Origin: Paracidovorax anthurii
Lineage (GTDB): Bacteria > Pseudomonadota > Gammaproteobacteria > Burkholderiales > Burkholderiaceae_C
NCBI RefSeq assembly: GCF_003269065.1
Contig: NZ_QLTA01000049.1
Coordinates: 1-39,967 of the forward strand
Direction: 5' to 3'
Length of the DNA stretch: 39,967 nt
The translations under genes were made by a program, and so were the position numbers. Each line of letters opens with the position of its first letter. Within the stretch, counting starts at the first letter, position 1. This document shows positions 17,178 to 25,081 of this stretch, piece by piece. Under the pieces are notes generated by a model. It saw only the letters and a program-made list of their open reading frames with translations. It was not told the DNA's origin and made no database searches.

Positions 17178-17744
17178 ATGAAACTGCTGATCGACTTCTT
17201 CCCCATCATCCTGTTCTTCGCGGCCTTCAAGCTGTGGGGCATCTACACGGCCACGGCCGTGGCGATCGCCGCCACCGTGCTGCAGATCGCCTACCTGCGC
17301 GTGCGCCACGGCCGGGTCGAGCCCATGCAGTGGGTGAGCCTGGGCGTGATCGTCGTCTTCGGCGGCGCCACGCTGCTCGCGCACAGCGAGACCTTCATCA
17401 AGTGGAAGCCCACGGTGCTGTACTGGCTGATGGCGGCCGCGCTGCTCATCGGCCAGTTCGTCTTCCACAAGAACCTGATCCGCTCGCTCATGGGCGCCCA
17501 GATGGAGCTGCCCGATGCAGCGTGGCGCGCCATGAACTGGAGCTGGACCGCGTTCTTCGCGGCCATGGGCTTCGTCAACCTGTGGGTGGCCTACACCTTC
17601 AGCACCGATGCCTGGGTCAACTTCAAGCTCTTCGGCGGCCTCGGCCTCATGGCCGTGTTCGTGGTCGGGCAGGCGCTCTACCTCAGCCGCTACATCAAGG
17701 AAGGCGAGAACAAGCCCTCCTCCGCCGAGGACGCCCAGCCGTGA
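17178..17744 (+). CDS. yciB: septation protein A / inner membrane protein YciB
   Basis: A 188-residue membrane protein of the YciB/IspZ family with about five or six hydrophobic helices. The opening [25 protein letters not shown] and the segment [20 protein letters not shown] are characteristic. The protein is linked to cell-envelope integrity and septation in other bacteria. ATG at 17178 was chosen over an upstream GTG-type start at 17145 because the family begins at MKLL. It lies 39 bases after msrB and overlaps the bolA start by four bases. Confidence 0.93.
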   Translation: MKLLIDFFPIILFFAAFKLWGIYTATAVAIAATVLQIAYLRVRHGRVEPMQWVSLGVIVVFGGATLLAHSETFIKWKPTVLYWLMAAALLIGQFVFHKNLIRSLMGAQMELPDAAWRAMNWSWTAFFAAMGFVNLWVAYTFSTDAWVNFKLFGGLGLMAVFVVGQALYLSRYIKEGENKPSSAEDAQP

Positions 17745-18022
17745 GCGGCGCCGCACCTGCCGGGGGGATCACCGCCCAGGCCATGGAACGCAAACTGCGC
17801 GAAGCCCTCGCCCCCACCGCGCTCGAGGTGCTGGACGAAAGCGCCGCCCACGCGGGCCACGCGGGTGCCAACGGAACGGGCTTCGGCACGCACTTCCGGG
17901 TACGCATCTCGTCACCTTTGTTTACGGGCAGGCCACGCGTGGCGCGGCATCGCCTTGTGTATGATGCGCTGCAGGAATTCATCGATCGGGGCGCGCACGC
18001 CATAGCCATCGAAGTCCTTTGA
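17741..18022 (+). CDS. bolA: BolA family protein
   Basis: A 93-residue protein of the BolA family, which partners monothiol glutaredoxins in iron-sulfur handling and affects cell shape and stress responses. The family pattern is visible: [20 protein letters not shown] at the start, then [10 protein letters not shown], then [13 protein letters not shown] and a C-terminal HAIAIEVL. The GTG at 17741 overlaps the yciB stop (GTGA) and keeps the conserved TAQ-ERKL opening; an ATG at 17783 would cut it off. A Gly/His-rich insert between residues 30 and 42 is slightly longer than usual. Confidence 0.9.
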   Translation: MSGAAPAGGITAQAMERKLREALAPTALEVLDESAAHAGHAGANGTGFGTHFRVRISSPLFTGRPRVARHRLVYDALQEFIDRGAHAIAIEVL

Positions 18023-18098
18023 TCCGATTCCCACGTCCGGGCCCTTGGTGGCGCGCAGCGCCCCGTCAGCCGGCCCCTTCCTTTTTGTGGATTTCCCA

Positions 18099-18884
18099 AT
18101 GAAGAAAAAGCTCTTGTCCGGCCTCGTGGCCGCAGCCGTGCTCGGCTCGGCCGCCCTGCCCGCTTTCGCGCAGAACATCGCCGTCGTCAACGGCAAGGCC
18201 GTGCCCAAGGAACGTGCCGACGTCCTCAAGCAACAGGTGGAGCGCTCCGGCCGCCCCGTCACCCCCGAGATCGAGAACCAGATCAAGGAGGAAGTCATTG
18301 CCCGGGAAGTCTTCATCCAGGAAGCCCAGAAGCGCGGCCTGGAAGGCTCCGCCGACTACAAGGTCCAGATGGAACTGGCCCGCCAGACCATCCTGATCCG
18401 CGAGCTGTTCGCCGACTACCAGAAGAACAACCCCGTCACCGACGCCGAGGTCCAGGCCGAATACGACAAGTTCGTGGCCGCCAACACCGGCAAGGAATAC
18501 AAGGCCAGCCACATCCTGGTGGAGAAGGAAGACCAGGCCAAGGCGATCATCGCGTCCATCAAGAAGGGCGCCAAGTTCGAAGACATCGCCAAGAAGCAGT
18601 CCAAGGACCCCGGCTCCGGCGCACGCGGCGGCGACCTCGACTGGGCCACGCCCAGCAGCTACGTGTCCGAGTTCACCGAAGCGCTCGTGAAGCTCGACAA
18701 GGGCAAGATGACGCAGACCCCGGTCAAGACGCAGTTCGGCTGGCACGTCATCCGCCTGGACGACGTGCGCGAAGCCAAGCTGCCCAAGCTGGACGAGGTC
18801 AAGCCGCAAGTGGCCCAGCAGCTGCAGCAGCAAAAGCTGGTCAAGTTCCAGGAAGACCTGCGCGCCAAGGCCAAGGTCGAGTGA
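18099..18884 (+). CDS. periplasmic parvulin-type peptidyl-prolyl isomerase
   Basis: A 261-residue PpiC/SurA-type rotamase that would assist folding of exported proteins. It has a Sec signal peptide (residues 1-23, ending PAFA before QNIAVVNG), a helical chaperone-like N-domain with many charged residues, and a parvulin domain from about residue 130 containing YKASHILV, the KKQSKDPGSGARGGDLDW segment and FGWHVIRLDD. ATG at 18099 gives the signal peptide; an upstream start at 18045 would bury it. It is the last gene of the selO operon and is followed by a strong terminator. Confidence 0.92.
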   Translation: MKKKLLSGLVAAAVLGSAALPAFAQNIAVVNGKAVPKERADVLKQQVERSGRPVTPEIENQIKEEVIAREVFIQEAQKRGLEGSADYKVQMELARQTILIRELFADYQKNNPVTDAEVQAEYDKFVAANTGKEYKASHILVEKEDQAKAIIASIKKGAKFEDIAKKQSKDPGSGARGGDLDWATPSSYVSEFTEALVKLDKGKMTQTPVKTQFGWHVIRLDDVREAKLPKLDEVKPQVAQQLQQQKLVKFQEDLRAKAKVE

Positions 18885-18920
18885 TCCACGGGGCCCTCGG
18901 GCCCTTCGATCCCTCCATGA

Positions 18921-18952
18921 AAAACGCGGCCCCGGGCCGCGTTTTCTTTTTT
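18921..18952 (+). terminator. intrinsic terminator after the parvulin gene
   Basis: AAAACGCGGCC and GGCCGCGTTTT form an 11-base-pair stem with a CCG loop, followed by a T-rich tract (TTTTCTTTTTT). The A-rich 5' flank means it could also work for leftward transcription. Confidence 0.9.
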
Positions 18953-18986
18953 CCCCTGCCCCGCGGGTCGCCGGGGTCCGGATGCA

Positions 18987-19775
18987 TCAGGCCCCGCCGC
19001 GCCACCACACGACGGCCATGAGCGCGCCGATCATCACGGGCTGGTGCAGCATGTAGTAGCTGAGGCTCCAGCGCCCCAGCACCGCGAGCGGCCGCGCCGC
19101 CCGGGGCCATGCCCGCCCCGCCAGCCAGCCCGGGCGATGCCGCGCCATCCATTGCCCGGCAGCCAATCCCCACCAGAGCACGCCCAGCCATGGCAGCACG
19201 GGCACGTAGTCTTCGGTGAAGGGCTTGCGCGTCACCCACCCCAGCCAGTTCAGCGCACGGCTGTCGAAGAGCGGCGCCCAGTCCGCCAGCGGCCCCGCCA
19301 GGGCCCAGGCGCCCACCCAGGGCGCCGCCAGGGCCAGCGCCCCGGCCGGCCACAGCCAGGGACCGGCCCCGGCCGTGCAGCGGGCCACGATCAGCATCAC
19401 CGCCATGCCGTGCAGCACACCGAAGTGGATGAAGCTGCGCGGGAACATCCAGTACGAGCCCGCCGTGACCAGCAGCGCGCACGCCGCGATCTGGCCCCAG
19501 CGGCGGAAGAACCGGCCCCACCCGAGGCCCTGCGACCAGGCCATCGCCTGCCCCAGCCCCGCGCAGAACAGGAACAGGCTCACGATGGCCGTGCGCTGCA
19601 GGGTCCAGAAGGGATCGGTGCGGAATTCCTGGGGCCAGAAGCCGAAATGGCTCAGATCGAAGCAGAAGTGGAACACCGTCATCCACACCATGGCCACGCC
19701 CCGCAGGGCGTCCACGGCCAGCGCGCGCTCGGAGGACGGGTGGAGGGGCGCGGCGGGAGCGGGGGCGAAAGGCAT
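18987..19775 (-). CDS. DUF1624-type membrane protein (acyltransferase-like)
   Basis: A 262-residue membrane protein with about seven hydrophobic segments. The N-terminal motif VDALRGVAMVWMTVFHFCFDLSHFG fits the DUF1624/heparan-alpha-glucosaminide N-acetyltransferase catalytic domain, and the C-terminal GRWSLSYYMLHQPVMIGAL segment is typical of the same superfamily. Members move acyl groups across or at the membrane, but the bacterial substrate is unknown. The start at 19775 removes a long N-terminal stretch in the open frame that has no family character. It is transcribed leftward, tail to tail with the parvulin gene. Confidence 0.82.
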   Translation of the reverse strand: MPFAPAPAAPLHPSSERALAVDALRGVAMVWMTVFHFCFDLSHFGFWPQEFRTDPFWTLQRTAIVSLFLFCAGLGQAMAWSQGLGWGRFFRRWGQIAACALLVTAGSYWMFPRSFIHFGVLHGMAVMLIVARCTAGAGPWLWPAGALALAAPWVGAWALAGPLADWAPLFDSRALNWLGWVTRKPFTEDYVPVLPWLGVLWWGLAAGQWMARHRPGWLAGRAWPRAARPLAVLGRWSLSYYMLHQPVMIGALMAVVWWRGGA

Positions 19776-19906
19776 GGGGATGGGGCCTGATGGCGGGCAA
19801 TCGGATCGCCCGGCATGGTACGCGAGGCCGCCGCCCATGGCCCTCCCGGCACCGGCCGCAATGGATGCACCGGGCACAGGGCCCGAAAAACACGCGCCCA
19901 AACGAA

Positions 19907-19935
19907 AGGGCTCCAAGGCATGGCCTTGGAGCCCT
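19907..19935 (-). terminator. hairpin downstream of tRNA-Pro
   Basis: AGGGCTCCAAGGC and GCCTTGGAGCCCT form a perfect 13-base-pair stem with a three-base loop, nine bases beyond the tRNA 3' end. On the - strand it is followed by TTTCGTTT, a weak U tract. It most likely ends the tRNA-Pro transcript. Confidence 0.65.
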
Positions 19936-19944
19936 CGTTATGAA

Positions 19945-20021
19945 TGGTCGGAGCGGCGGGATTCGAACTCGCGACCCTCTGCTCCCAAAGCAGATGCGCT
20001 ACCAGGCTGCGCTACGCTCCG
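19945..20021 (-). tRNA. tRNA-Pro (anticodon UGG)
   Basis: The 77-base - strand sequence runs from CGGAGCGTAGCGCAGCCTGG to an encoded CCA. The acceptor arms CGGAGCG and CGCTCCG pair, the anticodon loop reads CTTTGGGAG with TGG as anticodon, and the T loop GTTCGAATC is standard. It reads CCA and other CCN proline codons. Confidence 0.97.
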
Positions 20022-20118
20022 ACAGCTGGCATTCTAACCCGCGCCAGAGCCCCTTCGGGCCGACGCGGCCCTTCATGCCGCATTTATTTGCCGGGACCGG
20101 CCGGCTTTCGCGCCAGGA

Positions 20119-20367
20119 TCAGCGCGAGCTCGGGCCGGGGCCTCGGCCAGGCAGATGGCGGAAGGTGATGCGGCCCTTGGACAGGTCGTAGGGGGACATC
20201 TCCAGCGACACCTTGTCGCCCGCGAGGATGCGGATGTGGTGCTTGCGCATCTTGCCGCCGGTGTAGGCGATCAGTTGATGCCCGTTGTCCAGGGTGACGC
20301 GGAACCGGGAGTCCGGCAGCACTTCCGTCACGGAGCCCTGCATTTCAATGAGTTCTTCTTTAGCCAT
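20119..20367 (-). CDS. infA: translation initiation factor IF-1
   Basis: An 82-residue S1-like OB-fold protein that binds the ribosomal A site region during initiation. The sequence [19 protein letters not shown], the [20 protein letters not shown] segment and [11 protein letters not shown] are diagnostic. Most IF-1 proteins have about 72 residues; here about ten extra residues rich in Gly, Pro, Arg and Ser extend the C-terminus. Betaproteobacteria often have a second infA inside the ribosomal protein operon, so this separate copy is probably the paralogue. It is followed on the same strand by tRNA-Pro. Confidence 0.95.
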   Translation of the reverse strand: MAKEELIEMQGSVTEVLPDSRFRVTLDNGHQLIAYTGGKMRKHHIRILAGDKVSLEMSPYDLSKGRITFRHLPGRGPGPSSR

Positions 20368-20802
20368 GGTTCAACTTGAAACTTAAAAATCCAGATCGGT
20401 GCGCCAGCGGCTGCGCGGCCCATATCCAGGGGGGCGGAAGGAATGCGCAGGGCTGTCGCGACGAGCGATGCAAAAGCATGCGCTTCGTTACGCAGGGGCC
20501 TCGCGGTCGATGCAAGAATGTGCGCCGCAAGGCGAAGCATGGGAGGCGGATGACGCCGCATCTCGAAGCCTCGAAGCGCCGGCCTACGGCGGCACAGCGC
20601 AAAACCTGTCGATTGTACCCCGCACAGCCCCGCCGCGGCATTCCGCACGCCTTTCGCACGCGACCCACCGCGGCGCCCATGCCCTGCAGGCCCGCGGCGC
20701 AAGGGTTGCCCGCCCCCCGGGAAAGCCACCGGCCCACGATGCCGAACACCCCGCCAAACCCCCACTAGAATGGCCGGCCCTTTCGCCGCAGGAGCCTCCG
20801 CC
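20368..20802. other. intergenic region between infA and psd
   Basis: This stretch of about 430 bases separates the divergent infA and psd genes. Open frames across it show no coding character. On the - strand TACAAT at 20617-20612 could be a -10 element for infA, which would imply a leader of about 240 bases, but no good -35 is visible. AGGAG at 20790-20794 serves psd. I see no RNA gene. Confidence 0.4.
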
Positions 20803-21660
20803 GTGTCAGACCGCCTCGCCGTTCTTCCGCAATACCTGCTGCCCAAGCAGGCCCTCACCGCGCTGGCCGGGCGCCTGGCATCGGCCCGCGCAGGCGGATG
20901 GACCACCGCGGCGATCCGCTGGTTCGTGGCCCGCTACCGGGTGGAGATGGGCGAGGCGGCCAACCCGGACATCGCCAGCTACGCGACGTTCAACGATTTC
21001 TTCACCCGCCCGCTGCGCCCGGGCGCCCGCCCGCTGGCCGATGCGCCGGCGATCTGCCCGGTGGATGGCGCCATCAGCCAGTTCGGCCCGATCGACCGCG
21101 ACCAGATCTACCAGGCCAAGGGCCACCACTACTCGACCACGGCCCTGCTGGGCGGCGACGCGGAGCTGGCATCGCGCTTCACCAACGGCAGCTTCGCCAC
21201 CATCTACCTGAGCCCCCGGGACTACCACCGCATCCACATGCCCTGCGACGGCCGCCTGCGGCGCATGACCTACGTGCCCGGGGCCCTCTTTTCCGTGAAT
21301 CCGCTGACGGCGCGCGGCGTGCCGGGGCTGTTCGCCCGCAACGAGCGCGTGGTGTGCCTGTTCGATACGCCGCTGGGCGCGATGGCGCTGGTGCTGGTGG
21401 GCGCCACCATCGTGGGCAGCATGGCCACCGTGTGGCACGGCACGGTGAACCCGCCACGCACGGCCGAGCCGCGCACGTGGACCTATGGCGGCGACGGCCC
21501 GGAGGTCGCCTTGCGCCAGGGCGAGGAGATGGGCCGCTTCATGCTCGGCTCGACGGTGGTGCTGCTGTTCGAGCCGGGCGCCATGCGCTTCACGCAAGCG
21601 TGGGCGCCAGAGCGGGCCGTGCGGCTCGGCGAGGCGATGGGACTGCCCCCCGGGGCCTGA
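20803..21660 (+). CDS. psd: phosphatidylserine decarboxylase proenzyme
   Basis: A 285-residue membrane-associated enzyme that converts phosphatidylserine to phosphatidylethanolamine. It is made as a proenzyme that cuts itself at Gly-Ser in the LGST motif (FMLGSTVVLLF, about residue 248), generating the pyruvoyl group on the small subunit. The CPVDGAIS, SPRDYHRIHMP and VGATIVGSM segments are family hallmarks. GTG at 20803 was preferred over ATG at 20770 because AGGAG lies about eight bases before it and the family starts at SDRLAVLPQYLLPK. Confidence 0.94.
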   Translation: MSDRLAVLPQYLLPKQALTALAGRLASARAGGWTTAAIRWFVARYRVEMGEAANPDIASYATFNDFFTRPLRPGARPLADAPAICPVDGAISQFGPIDRDQIYQAKGHHYSTTALLGGDAELASRFTNGSFATIYLSPRDYHRIHMPCDGRLRRMTYVPGALFSVNPLTARGVPGLFARNERVVCLFDTPLGAMALVLVGATIVGSMATVWHGTVNPPRTAEPRTWTYGGDGPEVALRQGEEMGRFMLGSTVVLLFEPGAMRFTQAWAPERAVRLGEAMGLPPGA

Positions 21661-21716
21661 CGCCACCCGGGCCCGGCCGGGCGCCCGGAGCTCGCGCCCG
21701 GAACGTGCTCACGATC

Positions 21717-21983
21717 TCAGGGCACGCGGAACGTGACGAAGACGGTGGGTTCCAGCCCCAGCCGCTCCGGCGCGACGGGTGCATCGCGCCCCACCAGGAA
21801 CACGATCATCTCGTGCCGCCGGATGGAGATGTGGCTGACCGTTTCCGTGCGATCGCCGAGGCGCACCTGCGTGCCTGGGCGGAACAGCGGCATGCGAAAG
21901 CGCTCCTCCCACCCAGGCGGGCGCGGATGCCATGCCTCCGGCTCGGATGGGGTTGAGATCGGCATGACTTCCATGGCCCCCAT
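21717..21983 (-). CDS. small conserved-looking hypothetical protein
   Basis: An 88-residue protein with no signal peptide or membrane helix. The sequence has a compact beta-rich look (RPGTQVRLGDRTETVSHISIRRHEMIVFLVG), possibly an SH3-like or DUF-type fold, but I do not recognise a family. ATG codons at 21983, 21974 and 21965 are all possible starts; the frame continues upstream with low-complexity sequence that is unlikely to be coding. It converges on psd and is divergent from the phosphatase gene. Confidence 0.6.
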   Translation of the reverse strand: MGAMEVMPISTPSEPEAWHPRPPGWEERFRMPLFRPGTQVRLGDRTETVSHISIRRHEMIVFLVGRDAPVAPERLGLEPTVFVTFRVP

Positions 21984-22069
21984 GCTAGCGCCGCGCGCGC
22001 GGCCCTGCACGCGCCTTGATGCACCTTTCCACGAATGCACCCGGGCATGCACGGCAGTGGGGCGAGGGA

Positions 22070-22115
22070 TTGTCATGCCGGATTCACACGGGCGTCACGC
22101 GCAGGTCATGCGCGC
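22070..22115 (+). promoter_or_regulatory. candidate PHO box and -10 of the acid phosphatase gene
   Basis: Four half-sites lie at exact 11-base spacing: GTCAT at 22072, TTCAC at 22083, GTCAC at 22094 and GTCAT at 22105. PhoB boxes are built of TGTCA-type repeats every 11 bases. A TAGAGT at 22120-22125 sits about ten bases beyond the last repeat, where PhoB-dependent promoters have their -10. The downstream gene encodes a phosphatase, which agrees with phosphate-starvation control. Confidence 0.6.
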
Positions 22116-22220
22116 TGCCTAGAGTGCGCCGCGGCAGGCCCTCTTGCGGTAACCCGCCTTTTCTTTGGCTGGCCGGCCACCCCTGCCGCCTCCCCTCCAC
22201 CCCCTTTTCCATTGCGTCCC

Positions 22221-24173
22221 ATGACGATGCCTCTCACCCGCCGCCCCCTGATCCTGGCGCTCGCAGCCGCCTTCGCCCTCACCGCCTGCGGCGGCGGGTC
22301 CGACGCGCCCGCCATTCCGGCACCGCCCACGGGCCTCGGCGTGGCCGATTCCGCGCCGGTCGCCAATGAAACGGCGACGCCGCCGTTCGTGGACCAGGCC
22401 TTCACGAACCAGCGCGGCGACGCGCGCTACGCGACGCTGGAGACGAACGCGGGCGCGCGCGTGCTCTCGGGCTTCCTGTCGATCTGGCGGCCGAGCACGC
22501 TGCTGGTGGACGCGGGCGTGACCGCCCCGGCCTCGGGTGCCTTCCCCGCGATCACGGCCTCCACCTGGACCGGCCTTCCCGGCGACGCCACCGACGGCAC
22601 CGTGCTCAACGCGCAGGTGCATGCGCGCAACATCCAGTACGTGGTGGACGCCACCACCCGCCGCACGGCCGCGCAGGAGCTGCAGGCCTACCTGGACGAC
22701 CGGCGCGGCAAGGCCTACAGCGTGAGCGACGGCATGGGCCCGCTCACCAATGCCTGGCGCGCGGCCGCGCAGCAGACGACGACGATCACCGCGATCCCGT
22801 CCGACGCGTCCACCGTGCTCTACAACGACGGCGGCAACAACACGGGCGTGGGCGGCAGTGCCAACGCGGGCTTCGGCACCGTGGTGGATTTCGTCGGCGG
22901 GATCGGCGAGAACGGCTCCACCGAGCCGGCCAAGCGCTTCTACAAGTACGCCCGCCCCTGGCGCTGGAGCACGGCCGTGCAGGTCGCGCCCTCGCTGATG
23001 CCCGCGCGCAGCACCACGCCGGCCACCGACGGCGGCTTCACCAGCGGCCACACGGCCGAGGCCGTGCGCAGCGCCATCGCCATGGCCTACGTGGTGCCCG
23101 AGCGCTTCCAGGAACTGGTGGCCCGGGGCCTGGAGCTGGGCGAGAGCCGCATCCTGGCGGGCATGCACTCGCCGATGGACGTGGTGAGCGGCCGCATCCA
23201 CGGGCAGGCCGTGGCCGCCGCGAGCATCGCCACCGGCGCCAACGCGGCACGCAAGGCCGCCGCCTTCCAGCAGGCCCGCGGCACGCTGATGACGGCCACC
23301 GGCGCGAAGACGCCGGCGGAGCTGTGGCAGCTCGCCCATTCGCAGCCCGCCAGCGCCGACCGCTTCGCCGATTACGCGACGAACAAGGCCGAGTACCTGC
23401 GGCGCATGACCTTCGGCTTCACTCAGATCGCCGACGCCACGCGCCCGGCCGTGGTGCCCAAGGGCGCCGAGGTGCTGCTGGAGACGCGCCTGCCCTACCT
23501 GGACGCGGCGCAGCGCCGCGTGGTGCTGAAGACGACCGCCGTGGCCTCGGGCTACCCGGTGATGGACGATGCCGAGGGCTGGGGCCGCCTGAACCTGTTC
23601 GCCGCCGCCGACGGCTACGGCCGCTTCGACGGCGACGTGGCCGTGGCGATGGATGCCGCCCAGGGCGGCTTCAACGCCATGGACACGTGGCGCAACGACA
23701 TCGCCGGCGCGGGCAAGCTGACCAAGCGCGGCAGCGGCACGCTGGCGCTGGCGGGCAGCAACAGCTTCACGGGCGGCATCGAGGTGGCGGCCGGCACGCT
23801 GCAGGCGGGCAGCGGCAGCGCGCTCGGCCGTGGCGCCGTGTACGTGGGCGGCGGCACGCTGCGCACCAATGCCGCGACGGACGTGGTGGTGAACGGCACC
23901 TACACCCAGCGCCCCGGCAGCACGCTGTCGCTGCGCCTGGTCTCGGCCACCGGCGCCGCCGGCACGCTGACGGTGAACGGCACGGCCGCGCTGGCCGGCA
24001 CGCTGGAGGTGTCGTTCGCGCAGGGCGCGGGCCCGGCCGTGGGATCGACCCTCACGGTGCTGCGCCATGGCGGCCTGAACGGCGTGTTCGATGCGGTGTC
24101 GGTGCCCGGCTACCGCGTCACGCCGATCTATCTCCAGAACGCAGTGCAACTGCGCATCGACTCGGCGTCCTGA
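22221..24173 (+). CDS. class A acid phosphatase lipoprotein with autotransporter-type beta repeat
   Basis: A 650-residue secreted phosphatase. The signal peptide ends in a lipobox (Leu-Thr-Ala-Cys, Cys about residue 21), followed by a Gly-rich spacer, so it should be lipid-anchored. The PAP2/class A acid phosphatase signature KX6RP (Lys238 to Pro246), TSGH (274-277) and SRX5HX3D (309-320) is complete. After about residue 490 there is an autotransporter-associated beta-strand repeat (GKLTKRGSGTLALAG followed by TGGIEVAAGTLQAG), then a beta-rich tail. No beta-barrel translocator domain follows. ATG at 22221 or 22227 may start translation. A PHO-box-like element lies upstream. It probably releases phosphate from organic phosphomonoesters outside the cytoplasm. 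Confidence 0.88.
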   Translation: MTMPLTRRPLILALAAAFALTACGGGSDAPAIPAPPTGLGVADSAPVANETATPPFVDQAFTNQRGDARYATLETNAGARVLSGFLSIWRPSTLLVDAGVTAPASGAFPAITASTWTGLPGDATDGTVLNAQVHARNIQYVVDATTRRTAAQELQAYLDDRRGKAYSVSDGMGPLTNAWRAAAQQTTTITAIPSDASTVLYNDGGNNTGVGGSANAGFGTVVDFVGGIGENGSTEPAKRFYKYARPWRWSTAVQVAPSLMPARSTTPATDGGFTSGHTAEAVRSAIAMAYVVPERFQELVARGLELGESRILAGMHSPMDVVSGRIHGQAVAAASIATGANAARKAAAFQQARGTLMTATGAKTPAELWQLAHSQPASADRFADYATNKAEYLRRMTFGFTQIADATRPAVVPKGAEVLLETRLPYLDAAQRRVVLKTTAVASGYPVMDDAEGWGRLNLFAAADGYGRFDGDVAVAMDAAQGGFNAMDTWRNDIAGAGKLTKRGSGTLALAGSNSFTGGIEVAAGTLQAGSGSALGRGAVYVGGGTLRTNAATDVVVNGTYTQRPGSTLSLRLVSATGAAGTLTVNGTAALAGTLEVSFAQGAGPAVGSTLTVLRHGGLNGVFDAVSVPGYRVTPIYLQNAVQLRIDSAS

Positions 24174-24181
24174 TCCCGCAC

Positions 24182-24213
24182 CCGGCCGCCGCCCTGCGCC
24201 AGCGGGCGGCCGG
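24182..24213. terminator. GC-rich hairpin between convergent genes
   Basis: CCGGCCGCC and GGCGGCCGG form a nine-base-pair stem with a 14-base loop in the gap between the phosphatase gene and hutG. It lacks a T tract, so its role as a bidirectional terminator is only suggested. Confidence 0.35.
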
Positions 24214-24227
24214 CCCGGGGCGCCGGT

Positions 24228-25061
24228 TCAGGAGCCGTAGGGGACGCTGCGCGCCTGCGCGAAGGCCAGCGCGGCCTCCAGCAGGCGCCGCAGGTGCGGC
24301 TGCACACCGGCGGCGACCTCCGGCAGGTAGTCGAAGGGCAGCGCCTCCTGCATGTAGCTGCACTGGGTCATTTCGAGCTGCACCGCGTGCACGTTGCGGG
24401 CCGGCTCGCCGTAGTGCCGCGTGATGTATCCCCCCTTGAAGCGGCCGTTGAGCACGGTGCCATAGCCCGGCGCCGCCATGCCGATGGCCAGCAGTTCGCG
24501 CGCCAGCAGCGGGTCGCAGCTTGCGCCGTCGGCGGTGCCCAGGTTCAGGTCCGGCAGTCGGCCCGGGAAGAAGCGCGGCAGCACCGAGCGGATGGAGTGC
24601 GCGTCCCACAGCACGGCCACGCCGTGCACGGCGCGGATGCGCTCCAGCTCGGTGCGCAGCCGGGCATGGTAGGGCTCCCAGTAGCGCTGGCGGCGCTCGT
24701 CGATTTCCGCGGGGCCGGGGACCTGCGCCGCATCGGCATAGAGCGGCGTGTCGTCGAAGGTGTCGGTCGGGCACAGGCCCGTCACGCTCTGCCCCGGATA
24801 GAGGCTGCTGCCGTCGGGCGGCCGGTTCAGGTCCACCACGTAGCGCGAATGCGTGGCCGCGATCAGCGAGGCCCCCAGGCCCCGCGCGAAGTCGTAGAGG
24901 CGCTCCAGGTGCCAGTCGGTGTCGGGCACCTGCCGGGCCTCGGCGGTGAGCCGCGCGGCGATGTCCGGCGGCACGTGGGTGCCCACGTGCGGCATGGAGA
25001 TGAGCAGCGGCGTGGAGCCCGCCTGGAAGGTGAAGGGCGGCGGCGCGAGATCGTCGGTCAT
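24228..25061 (-). CDS. hutG: N-formylglutamate deformylase HutG
   Basis: A 277-residue N-formylglutamate amidohydrolase that releases formate and L-glutamate, the last step of the HutF-HutG branch of histidine degradation. Family segments are LLISMPHVGTHVPPDI, VVDLNRPPDGSSLYPGQ, LWDAHSIRSVLPRFFPGRLPDLNLG and NGRFKGGYITRHYG, which carry the His, Asp and Glu zinc ligands. The start at 25061 begins right at the conserved N-terminus and lies 20 bases after hutF. It is the last gene of the hut operon. Confidence 0.94.
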   Translation of the reverse strand: MTDDLAPPPFTFQAGSTPLLISMPHVGTHVPPDIAARLTAEARQVPDTDWHLERLYDFARGLGASLIAATHSRYVVDLNRPPDGSSLYPGQSVTGLCPTDTFDDTPLYADAAQVPGPAEIDERRQRYWEPYHARLRTELERIRAVHGVAVLWDAHSIRSVLPRFFPGRLPDLNLGTADGASCDPLLARELLAIGMAAPGYGTVLNGRFKGGYITRHYGEPARNVHAVQLEMTQCSYMQEALPFDYLPEVAAGVQPHLRRLLEAALAFAQARSVPYGS

Positions 25062-25081
25062 GAGAGAGTCCTCGGGCGGGT

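Noticed and set aside
22035-22220. Earlier start for the acid phosphatase
   Set aside because: It would run across the PHO-box-like promoter and displace the lipoprotein signal peptide, which begins at 22221.
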